64,000 nucleotides of DNA from Atrina japonica (lineage: Eukaryota; Mollusca; Bivalvia; Pterioida; Pinnidae), in NCBI GenBank assembly GCA_030159075.1, contig BROG01000228.1, positions 310,001 to 374,000 of the forward strand. Reading direction: 5' to 3'. Each line of letters opens with the position of its first letter. Within the stretch, counting starts at the first letter, position 1. Below the pieces are notes generated by a model that saw nothing but the letters and a program-made list of their open reading frames with translations, was not told the origin of the DNA and ran no database searches. The position numbers and the translations under genes are program-made. This document shows positions 37,056 to 47,100 of this stretch, one piece after another.

Positions 37056-39088
37056 CTACAATTTAACGAGAAGACGATTTCTGGACGCAGCTGTTCGCGA
37101 AATTGTCTCTTGTTCGGACGACTTTTTAACCCCGTCGTCGGCTTTGTAAGTATAGCTCGTCATCTCGCGATACTTGGTCAGACGAGAATTCCTGATCTTC
37201 CCGTCTTCCAGTGCGCGACTTCCTGATCCTCGATGGAATTCAAAAAAAACGATTTTACCGGCAACACACGCCTGCCCTTCAAGACCAGTCCCACGGAGCC
37301 CACGGCCACGCATCTTAGGGTATTCTAGATGGGGAGGGCGAATCCCAAATCACACTACAATTCGTGATCAATTCTCCGTCTACCCCGTCCGCGGTGTTTT
37401 TTTCACTTCTTGTTCAAATATAATCACTCTCGTCTGAACGTCTGTCGATCTCGCCGATCCCGAGACGATAATCGGATCGGGTTCTAACGTCGGATACAAT
37501 CTCAAATGTTACTCATCATTTAAAGTTTTTTTATACGTCGAAACGACACAGTTGACGGACCCCGATTTCGATTATCACGGCACGTCGCCCGCCGTAAATG
37601 ATTCAGAATCTCGCCGGCCTTGGTCTTGAAGGTCCTTATTCCACGGAAACCAGCGTCACGTCCATCGCCCAAGAGACGGATGACGGAACAAATTGCCCTG
37701 TACGGATCCGTTTTTATTCACTTCGAATTTTGTTCATGAACGGTGTTTTTTTGACCAACGCGAGGATCTCCTCGGCGTCGTTGAGGTCTTTGAAGATTCA
37801 AGTTCAGGTCCTACCACACGTCTTCCCAATAGAATCCCGTAGATTTTTAGAATTTCTTAAATTCCAATAGAATGAAGATTGACCGTTTGTCGATGTCCTT
37901 GAGAATCGTCACTTCCGAGATGCGATCCCGTCTACGGGCTTGACTATATCTTTTTCGTAATCGGAAAAAACGTTGGGACAGGGTAGGGACGCATGTTCGC
38001 CTTGCGTCTCTCCCGCCCTCATCCCAACTCGTCGAGATGGACTTAACCTCAGGTTGATGCTGTTGCTCGGGACGATGGTGCCGTGGAATACGCGTTCTCT
38101 CGTTGCCTAGAATCTTGCCGGTGTGCCCGACCCGTTTCTCACCCTCATGGTGGTCTTGTCCAGTGTGAAGTATTTCGCGAGAATTCGCTGTACGACCCGG
38201 CGTGGTTTTTTGGACTTTCGGTCTGTCACCCCTTTTTGGCGTAGCGTATCTTTTCGTTGTCACCCGTTGTAAAGACGGACGGACTTGCTCACGCACCAGT
38301 GTCGTTAACGAGATTCGGGTTTTTCGATATCCGTCACGAGATAGAAAGTTTATGACTAAAAGAGCATGAAACGGACGAGTATAGAGAGATCTAGATCTGT
38401 CGTCGTTTTCTACGTCAACGTGACCAAAAAGTTTTCGCGCGTCGTTCGAGAACATCTTCGTCAAGTACGACAAACCCGGACGTCTTCACGTCGAAACTAC
38501 ACCATGCTGAAGCGGTGGTACCGGCAAACGAATTCTGGCAGAACCAGAAGCGGTGCGGTACGACCTACCGTGACGCTGGACATGAAACGACCACCTGTTT
38601 GTTCTTCCGGTTCCAAAAAAGCAGATCAAAGGATTTTGACCCAGCGACGCCGACTTCGAGCACTTCAAAAACAACGTAGTTTCAGCGGACTGTCGCGAAT
38701 TCGGGGTGCCATCGACGCGGAAGATCAAGGGGACCATTTCGGGAAATATAACACGAAGTGGTCCACCTTCATCGCGAAATAGGGCTTCACGCTTCCGGGG
38801 CCAGACTGGACGATCCGGGTCTTCGCCTGGGCGAAAGGGGGAAAGGGCCTGTATTGCTGGACGCCCAGAAGCAGTTCCTGTCTCGAGGACGCCATGAATT
38901 CCCGACATCTCGCGCTACGAAGACTGTCTGAAGTACGCCAAAAGCTCGACTACGTCGTCCGGGACTTTATTCACATGGGGCGAACATCGGCAAGTCGAGG
39001 AATAACGATTCTTGATCGCTCCCGAAAAGAAACACTAATTTACATAACGCGAAAACGTTCGCGAGTTGATCACACACCACCTGTAGAG
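37056..39088. other. Unresolved part of the Polinton
   Basis: About 2 kb of GC-richer sequence with overlapping open frames on both strands (for example minus 37,847-38,473 and plus 38,366-38,782). None carries a domain I can identify, and frames change often. By position it could hold the major capsid gene, but I found no convincing double-jelly-roll motif. Confidence 0.4.
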
Positions 39089-39388
39089 TCACACCACCGC
39101 CGATACAAAAAAGACGTTCAGGATCAGAAGACGGCCGTCTTGGTCATCGTTAATTATGGTCGAGGTAACAACCAGCCGACGACGATCATGCCCAAACCCA
39201 CAGATGTTTCTCCCAACCAATCGCCGCTCTGGAGCGTCGACAAATCCAGGACACGATTCACCCAAGAAGCAACGTTCGCTAGAGGCCAGTCTCGCGAGCA
39301 ATTTACCGATCGCGTCCAGCTGTTTCTTGATCCATTCTTTCACTCCTCCCTCCATTCTAGGAGCAATTCGACCAAAACCTATCGTCAT
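39089..39388 (-). pseudogene. Possible small virion protein of the Polinton
   Basis: The start of this minus frame reads GVKEWIKKQLDAIGKLLARL, an amphipathic Lys/Leu helix. In the shifted frame downstream a hydrophobic VGLGMIVVGWLLP follows. Amphipathic helix plus membrane segment resembles the conserved Polinton minor proteins often called PY-like, which I recall only in outline. A frameshift separates the two parts. Confidence 0.4.
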
Positions 39389-39651
39389 GGATCGCCGTCA
39401 GGACGCTGAAGATGGTGATACCCTGTTCTCTGAACAGGTTGGCGATCCGTTTCGCCGGAACGTTGTCGTCCAGGCGATCGTCTTTTGGCGGCGAGTTGCG
39501 ACTTTAGATTGAGGATGTCGAACGGCGTCCAATTCGCCTCGCGTCTTGGAAATCTCCCTCTCGGGTTAGATTTTTCAGGTCTTCCTTGGGTTCAAACTCT
39601 CTTAGCTTCCTGAACGATGATAAGTTCGCCTGTCCAACATTTACGCGGTTT

Positions 39652-40002
39652 TCACTGTTCAAATCCCCGGCGACCTCCGAGTTTCTGAATGGATTCGAAG
39701 TTACTCTCGAAGTTTGACCTTGTCACTAATATCTTTTTTAAAGCTTCGAGGGCACCGTGTTTTTTGTGCCAGGAATTTTTGTCGTGATGGCAGCACTTTG
39801 ATAAAAACCCTGGAATTAAATTGAAGTCAGGAGGCGAAGTGTTTTTCCATCGATCGACTGTTTGATTTCTAATCGCCCTTGTTGATCTTCTGAGGTGTAC
39901 ATCACTCTGGAAATTTATAACCATGCTTTGTGACGTTATCAATACGGTTGCTGTATTCTTCTCATAAAACTGCCACAGATTATCGAAGGTAAATGCAGCC
40001 AT
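39652..40002 (-). CDS. Unassigned Polinton open frame, 116 aa
   Basis: Begins Met-Ala-Ala-Phe-Thr-Phe at 40,002, preceded by an AT-rich stretch that could be a promoter. The protein has no recognisable domain. The second half may be out of frame, since a parallel frame continues with more protein-like sequence. Function unknown. Confidence 0.35.
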   Translation of the reverse strand: MAAFTFDNLWQFYEKNTATVLITSQSMVINFQSDVHLRRSTRAIRNQTVDRWKNTSPPDFNLIPGFLSKCCHHDKNSWHKKHGALEALKKILVTRSNFESNFESIQKLGGRRGFEQ

Positions 40003-40079
40003 TGTTGGTTTTTTTTTAAAACGCTTTAAATTTTTTATTGCAGAAAAAAAGATGATAAATTACGGACATATTCTCGATC

Positions 40080-40600
40080 CTAATAGAAATTGCGCACACC
40101 CTTCGGCGTGAAGGGTATACGCCAAAAGGTTCCATTACCCACAAAGAGCATCACAGAAAACCAAAGTTTGACGGGTAGCGATAACGACGTCATCGTCCCT
40201 TGCGAAACTGTGCTTCGACATGGGTCGCCGTGGACGGCGGCGCAAAACGAGTGTTTATAATAATCTGGGGGTAACATCGTCAAACGATCGAGGTGAAGAT
40301 CTCGGGGAAGACCGTAGAGCTACACGATGCCGATAAATTCTTCGTCTCAGATCTTTGGAAAGTGACGTAACATGGTCCATCAGGGAATACAGAGCGACTA
40401 TTCACAAACTAAGAGCAAAACCCAGCAACATGCAATCTTGAGCGAATTACGAGATCGGTGCGGCGTTCATGGATGCATTCCCCTGTCGAAAAACGAGCGA
40501 AAAGAGGGGTTCCAATACTTGCATACATGCTGAGTTTAACAACGCCGTACACGTCGTCTACTGTCGATAAAAAAAGTAGTTTCATGTGTCCCAACATCGC
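40080..40600 (-). pseudogene. Unassigned Polinton remnant
   Basis: Two short minus frames, 40,409-40,597 and 40,080-40,283. The second ends LWFSVMLFVGNGTFWRIPF.., a beta-rich, structural-looking pattern. Together they look like parts of one broken gene. No family assigned. Confidence 0.3.
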
Positions 40601-40869
40601 GTTAGTTTAGCAAATTATTCTCGCAGCATCAGACAGAACGTCAGCAGTCTATTACTTCAACGAGATCAAACCGCAATATCTGATGAATAATTGATTATCA
40701 GAAAATCATGCATTCTCTTTTTTAGTCCGTCAAGGATCCCGAAAAGTGTTCAAAGTGAGAATAACCATCGAGGGTAAGCCAAACCAACTGTTGGCTATGT
40801 AGACCACAGACAAGATTAAAAAGGCTGAATTCGCCACGGAAACGGTCGCCAAGGAACTTGAGCGATAAA

Positions 40870-41555
40870 CTGGGAAAATATCTCAAAGACCATTTGTTCT
40901 CTGCTGGATCTGCGTATCATTTAGAACAATTACAAAACATCAGCGAAGGCGTTTCCGTCCTCGAGAGAACGGAAACCGATACCAATCCCTTGGAGAGTCG
41001 TCAATTCAGCAAAGTCGTTTCAAGAGCGTCGTCTTTAAGAAAATCCCATAAGAAAAAATGTTCAGCGAGAAAACTGCCACGGGTTGCGGGAAGACGGAAT
41101 TTGTTCTCATCTGCTGGAAGACGAATACAGAGACGTCTTTCACATTGCATCCTCCATCGACTTACCGAGCTTCGAGAAAATGGATTCGGCGAAACTTTCA
41201 AACACTCAAAGAGAACGCGTCTCATCGTCAATCCCGTCTCCAAGACCGGCGAAGAATTTGCATCAGAAAGATGACTTTTATGAAGTGTACAAGGGACTGA
41301 TACGTTGTTAGAAAGTTAGAAAACTGTAGCATCGTTTTCGGGGACACGCCAATCAATCGTCTGGATCCTGTCGCAACGCTACAACAGCGAACTTTAGATC
41401 CCAGATCAAGTGGGCTCTTCTTCACCAAAGCAAATTCATCAGGACGAAACGACGTCGTGCCCGAAGAGGAAAGGAAACGTCTCAAACACGACCTTCGCAA
41501 CGCAAACAGTCCAAACTGATCTTGAACCAAACCGACTATAAGTACGTCGAGTGAT
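40870..41555 (+). pseudogene. Polinton packaging ATPase (FtsK/A32-like), broken
   Basis: The genome-packaging ATPase of Polintons and related viruses. A Walker A loop is visible at 41,079-41,105 (TGCGKTEF), followed by an LLEDEYRDVFHI stretch. Further on are FFTKANSSGRNDVVPEE and RKRLKHDLRNANSP (41.43-41.51 kb), matching the C-terminal part of this ATPase family. The Walker B region is missing or deleted, and at least three frame changes occur. Length is reduced to roughly 200 codons against about 250 in intact members. Inactive. Confidence 0.72.
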
Positions 41556-41681
41556 GTTATCATATAAATTTTCAAATGTGGCCTCAAACCTGATTCCAAT
41601 TCAGGGATCCCAGACTATCGTCAAACCATAGCCTAACACCAACTTCTCTTTTCCCAACGACGGCGGGATCCCACGGTTCGT

Positions 41682-41933
41682 TTACTTTGATGCCACTGAT
41701 TGAAAGCGTACCACAATATTTAATTCATGCCACGTCCCGAAATCTTCTCTTGAACCGGTCGTTAAGATCAAAGTAATCTTTATTAAACAATTCACCGTAT
41801 AGGGTTTAGGACGGTGAGTGTTATAACTTTTCCAATCCTTAAATTTTCTTTGATAAGAAGGGTCACGGATCGACGAGCACGTTCTCCGACGCCAATCGAC
41901 GCGCCTCCACGTCACATAGCTTCTGTAACTCAT
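41682..41933 (-). CDS. Unassigned Polinton open frame near the right end
   Basis: An 83-residue basic open frame convergent with the ATPase. Domain not recognised. By position and orientation it could be a remnant of the protease gene, but no Cys-protease motif is visible. Confidence 0.25.
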   Translation of the reverse strand: MSYRSYVTWRRVDWRRRTCSSIRDPSYQRKFKDWKSYNTHRPKPYTVNCLIKITLILTTGSREDFGTWHELNIVVRFQSVASK

Positions 41934-42078
41934 GTCCTTTTTTTTAATAACTTCAGGTACGCCTTTTCAATTTGATACACTATACCGTTGTGGCGTGCGG
42001 TTAGTTTTACCTGGGCGAGCACGGGAGCGTGACGTTTTTTATCGGCACAAATAAAATTGAAAAAAACCATCTAACGCG

Positions 42079-42214
42079 TACAAACAAACACACACACACA
42101 TGTATATCCACGTATATAAATAACAAACGGGTCACAAATCGTCATTCCGGGAAAATCGACACGTACAGACAGTTCTTGGAAAAAGGTGAGCTGAAGTGTA
42201 GTACATATACTACT
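42079..42214. repeat. Right terminal inverted repeat of the Polinton
   Basis: The complement of the left repeat (31,054-31,177), slightly longer because of small indels. It ends CATATACTACT immediately before the CTAGAG duplication at 42,215-42,220. Confidence 0.88.
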
Positions 42215-42220
42215 CTAGAG
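42215..42220. repeat. Right target-site duplication of the Polinton
   Basis: CTAGAG, identical to 31,048-31,053. Confidence 0.85.
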
Positions 42221-42234
42221 AAAAAACAGTGACC

Positions 42235-43190
42235 TTAAAATGAGCGGCTTTTTTCTTGTATTTGGATGTTTTTTGACATTATCTTGAAAAGTATAAAAGG
42301 TAGAGTAAAAGTGAAAAAAAGCAAAAATGATTAGCATGCAAAGATCTACAAAAAAGTAAATAGGGCTGACATTGTCAGGTTGCCTCTTATGGGAGTTTTT
42401 TTTTCCTTTTAAGTGGATTTTTCCTGTTTTTGGATGTATTTTGACATTATCTTGAAAGTACAATAGGTAGAGTAGAAGTGAAAGAAGCAAAAATGTTCAA
42501 CATACAAAGATCTACAAAAAATCAATAGGGTTGAAATTGTCAGGTCATCCCATTTGGGAGTTATTTCCCTTTTTAGTGGAATTTTCATGTTTTCGACAGT
42601 TATGTCCTATTATCTAAATAGACCAGTGCAGGAACAAAAATGTTCAATGCAAAGATTTACTCAATATGCCGAAGTTGTCAGGTTGCCGCTTAATGGAGTT
42701 TTTTCCCCTTTAAGTGGATTTGACATGTTTTTGACAGTTTTGTCCAGCTTGAAAAGTATCTTAGATAAAGTGAAAGAGAAGCAAAAATTTATGCAAAGAT
42801 CTACAAAAAAACTAACAGACCACGTTAACCCTTGTGAGGGCGATCCTTGTGAAAAATGACTCAAATGGATTTTCTACCATTATCTTGAAAAGTCTGATGA
42901 GAAAGTCAAAGAAGCAAAAATGTTCAGCACGCATAATCTACTTTGTCAATAGGGCCAAAATTGTTTTCCGTTTGTGAGTTAATTTCCCCTTTAGGTGGAT
43001 TTTTAACAGTTTTGTCCTTGGCTTGAAAATATCTGATAAAGAAAACAGAAAGAAGAGTATGCAAAGATCTACATCAGGTCAACTGGAGGGTGATCCTTGT
43101 GAAAGAGTTCTCCATTTCAAATGGATTTCATGTTTTCTACTGTTGTTGCACATTATCTTGAAAGATCTATAAAAATATGGACAGGGATGC
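42235..43190. repeat. Degenerate tandem array, unit about 170 bp
   Basis: About five diverged units, each with GAAGCAAAAATG(T/A)TCA, TGCAAAGATCTACA, a TTGTCAGGT..GGGAGTT block and TTTCCCTTTTTAGTGGATTTT. Part of the GGCCC-hairpin repeat. The array is not coding. Confidence 0.75.
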
Positions 43191-43671
43191 AAGTTAATTC
43201 TCCATTTCATAATTTTTCATGTGGCCTTTCAGTATATTGTCAGTAAAATACATTTCACTCAGGTGATCATTTAGGTCCAATGAGCTAGTTTTTTCATGTT
43301 TATAAGTCATCTATCTTACACATTTTGATGTTTGACTTTTTTGTGTGAGCACTTAAGGCCCCTTGGGCCTCTTGTTTGTTATTGTATATCAATGATCTGT
43401 ATTACGTGTACATGTACAATGAATTATGATATATATGGATCTCCCAGTTTATGTTGATTTCTTTTCCTGATACAACTGATATTACCAGTTTATAAATTTA
43501 ATTTATTGAATACATACAGTAATCTATGGTAGAGTGTTGGACTTTATTGATATTAAAGCTAATTTGTTTTGATGAAAAATTAAATTGTGTTAAGATACAT
43601 GTAACAACTGTTAAAGCAATATCAGTGTTGTCCGATTAACATAATGTAGGGGGCATAACACAACATTGTAC

Positions 43672-43866
43672 CTTAGCCGGCCTGGCTCTAGCGTGCTCGA
43701 CTCTGGATCGTGAAGTTGCGAGTTCGAGTCCTGCCGGACAAGTGATGAGACAGTAAAAATGGAGGTTGTTAGGGTCGGCACGTTAAAGAACCCTCAGTAA
43801 GTGTTTCTAGGCCAAAATTTAGCCCTTCACCGGCATTTGGTCATTTTGTGACGTCCCATATGATTG
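43672..43866 (+). repeat. tRNA-derived SINE (family A), best copy
   Basis: The head has the A-box-like TGGCTCTAGCGTGCTCG and the B box GAGTTCGAGTCC. The body is TGATGAGACAGTAAAAATGG, GGCACGTTAAAGAACCCTCA, GGCCAAAATTTAGCCCTTCACCGGCATTTGG and GTGACGTCCCATATG. Minus-strand copies are at 4047 and 16,118, with fragments near 17,300 and 20,250. It lies about 290 bp upstream of a CEP97 exon. Confidence 0.8.
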
Positions 43867-44158
43867 GACAACGTTGATTTTGTACCAAATACTTTTTGGT
43901 AATCAAGCTTCCTGTAACTCACTCCATGGTTATATGAATGCTTTTGAAGTTTACACTCGTACATGTAACCACTCCAGGTTATATGGATTTAACTACAATG
44001 TACATGTACATATATATCAGTTGATGAACAAATACTGCACACTGCAATATATAGAATTTTATTTTGTGATCTTGAAAAATGATTTCATGGGAAGCTGTTT
44101 ATATACATACATGTATAATATACATTTCACATAAAATTACTTCTTTTCATTATTGTAG

Positions 44159-47100
44159 ATGGAGATGTATTAAATCTGACAAGCCAGAACTTATCTCAGA
44201 TAGAAATACCTGAAGGACAAGACCCAACCACCATAATACTAGACAAGAACAACATATCTAAGATAGATAACTTGGAAAAATGTGTCAGTCTAAGACAGGT
44301 AGGAGTTACTTCCCTTCACAGTACAGTTCAACCCCAATATGCCGCCACCTTTTGTTTTCTTAATTTTGGCAGTATAACAGGTTTGGCAATATATCATTGT
44401 TTATTATTTTTTAGGTTTATTATTTTCAAGGTTTACTATTATTTTCAAGGTTTACTATTTTCAAGGTATGGTTGTATTCATGTCATTAATCCCTGCTGTA
44501 TATCATATCTTGTTAAAAATGCACTACCCTAAATTCGGATATTTTATCTATTGTATAGGTTAGGACAATTTGGTCATCCAAAATATGTACCGTTGACCGG
44601 AAAAAAATCTAGATCTGTTTCTAACATTAACCCGGAAACATTTCGATTGTTAACTTTTATCATTTTTTGTTTCAAATAACTCTTTGACGGGTCAGTAAAA
44701 CAAAGGCTTTGGGTTTATATATACGCATTATTATTTCTTGATGTGTGATAATTGATGTGTAAACACATGATGTGTCAATTTTTTCCAACTTTCATGATAG
44801 CTAGATTAGAAATTTGTGACACTCGTAAGCTGGTCCCTGTCTGACTACTTTACTTAGTTCATACAACTGGATACAGTTTATTACACTCACTGTTTGAGTT
44901 ATCTCCCTTTGCAGTTGTAATCTGAAGTAAACAAGCAACCGTCACCTAACAGTTTTACTCACTTCTGTTTTTTTTGCCTGGTCTGGTGATACTATTGATT
45001 AACCAATTTGGTTTAACGTGTATAAATTACCATGTGTGCTGGAGAATCAGCAGTGGATGGCTGTATGCAGGTTTTGGCATAACAGCAGGAAAATTATATG
45101 GGAGGAAATTTGTTCAAGAAATTATGGCGTTATGCAGGCTTTGTGTTATAATGGGGGTGCAATATATCAGGGATGAACTGTATATGCAAACTCTCAGATG
45201 TACATCTTTATACCAGACCTCTGTTTACTGAGTACATGTTGATGGATCATTGCACTCTAAATCATGAATTCTCTCTCCTCTAATCAGCAGGTGTTTGAGC
45301 CACACCAGAACCAAAGCTAATTTTTAGGGCTAAGTTTGCCAATTTATTTGGGGAAGCTTGGCAGTCTCTTCCCTTGTACTGTACATTATAAATGGCTTCC
45401 ATCCTTCATCTTTAAAAGTTGATTGCCACTATTGTATGTGTACTTATTTTAGTGGTATTCTAATATTAGCGCCTTTCACAGTCAAGTCAATGCCCGTATT
45501 CAAGGGCAGCGCTAAAATTTCTCCATCCTGTCATTCTTTATACACGACAAAGCCAATGAAATTAATTACGTAAAATTCAAGATTGCCCTAATAAGTCTAT
45601 ACCCCCTGAGAACGCTAAAATATGAGTGCACTAATTTAAACACACATACAGCATATAACTGAAAATTTGTTAAGTGTGGAATAAAACTCCAATTTATCGA
45701 GCCAAAGAAAAAATAAGACAAAAACAGAATTACTTTTCATAAATTTGCGTATAGGTAAATACATGTATATAATAGCCACAAGAAATGAGGAAATTATTGT
45801 ATGTCAATTACTGTATACCTGGATATTTTCGCTCTCATTTTGTTTTCACCAGTTTTGACCTTAGGTGATAGGGCAAATTTAAAATGAAAGCAAAATTTTC
45901 AACCTAAATAATTGAAGTACAGACATACGTGCCATTCAAGAGACTGTGGTGATTTACATTGTAGAGCAAATTTTAGATGGGGTGAATTTATTGTCTGTCA
46001 TGAAAGGGCAAAAATAAGCGAGGGCAAAAATTTCCAGGTATACAGTATATAACAGAAAACTTATACTGGTTACTTTGTTTTTACAGTTATCTTTAGCGGG
46101 AAACAGACTGGTGCGAATGGCAAGTTTATCACGACTTCATCAACTGACAGTTCTAAATTTACCTTGTAATAGTATAGTTGTTATAGAAGGTAAGAAATGT
46201 GCTTTGTTGTCAAGAGTTGTCTTTCCTTTGTCATGCTGATATAACTCTTAGACATTTCTAAGCTGATTTTTGTGAGAAAGTTCGCCCATTTACATGCTGA
46301 AGGCCTTTGGTCTCTCTCCGGATACACTTTAACTGGGTACTCTCTTTCATTGTGAAAAACTAGCCGCCATCACATAATTGAAAAATTTCCATAAATGTGA
46401 TTGCTTGTAGTGAAAATAAATGTTTACCATTTATGTGTGAAAACAACAATAACTTATAATGAATTAAAACCAATCAAGGGTGTTTGTTTGGTTAGGAAGA
46501 AGTTTGAATAACACCATTTTTTCTAAAAAGGAATAACTGTATATTTGACTCCATATCAATATTCTTACAATGTACCATAAGGAAATTTATATAGTATAGT
46601 AACAGAGCCTTACAGGATAGATCTGGTTTAATCATTTTGAGAATATGAATACAGGAATCACTGCCATTCATGTAAATATGAATACTAATTATTGTTTATT
46701 TTAGCCAATATTCTGGAAAATGAGGAGTTATAGAGTATTGCAATTTGTCAATACTAACAGTGATTCTTATAACCGTGGAGACATATTTTACTGTAATGCA
46801 TATATGTACGTGATAAACATTTTCAATTTTATATTTTGTTTGTAGGTTTAAAAGATTTAACAGAATTAACATGGCTCAATCTGTCTGGAAACAGTATCAA
46901 AGTAAGTTTTGAACTCCTTTTGTCGTTTTGACCACACAAACTGAAAAGACTGGTCTTTTAGTGCAATGAGAAAGACTACACCACTAAAATAAATGGGGAT
47001 GAAAGGGTTAATACTACAAATGTGTTTAATTGTCTTGTCGATATGGCATGTTCTGTTCTTGGAAGCCTGAGGTACTATAGAATCAGTGTTTCAGATTGGC

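Larger units (their letters stand above)
31054..42214. mobile_element. Polinton/Maverick (adintovirus-like) element, decayed
   Basis: An 11,161-bp unit with AGTAGTATATG at the left and CATATACTACT at the right, inside a perfect 6-bp CTAGAG duplication. Polintons classically have 5'-AG ends, long inverted repeats and 6-bp duplications. Base composition is visibly GC-richer than the AT-rich flanks. Identifiable cargo: protein-primed DNA polymerase B (+, 31.6-33.9 kb), retroviral-type integrase (-, 34.0-34.7 kb) and a packaging ATPase (+, 40.9-41.6 kb). Several unassigned frames could be capsid or virion genes. All recognised genes carry frameshifts, stops and small deletions. I could not identify the major capsid protein or the protease with confidence. 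Full-length relatives are usually 13-20 kb, so internal loss is likely. An old integrated element, not functional as it stands. Confidence 0.9.
30422..43374. mobile_element. GGCCC-hairpin repeat, split by the Polinton
   Basis: The left part (30,422-31,053) starts with a 14-bp hairpin AGCTCACCTGGCCC-AAA-GGGCCAAGTGAGCT with one mismatch. The right part (42,215-43,374) ends with a second hairpin AGGCCC-CTT-GGGCCT followed by CTTG. A hairpin just before a CTTG-like end recalls Helitron/Helentron 3' ends, but the canonical CTRR is not met. I see no RepHel protein. Without the Polinton the element is about 1.8 kb. It contains the tandem array at 42,235-43,190. Confidence 0.6.

Noticed and set aside
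38366..38500. A second integrase-like stretch (FENIFVKYDKPGRLH in one plus frame)
   Set aside because: Reminiscent of the 'KPxRLHTD' block of integrases, but isolated, with no catalytic residues around it, and a better integrase lies at 34 kb. Kept only as a possible remnant.
31054..42214. LTR retrotransposon or herpesvirus-like insertion
   Set aside because: No direct long terminal repeats and no reverse transcriptase. Inverted ends, a 6-bp duplication and PolB point to a Polinton.
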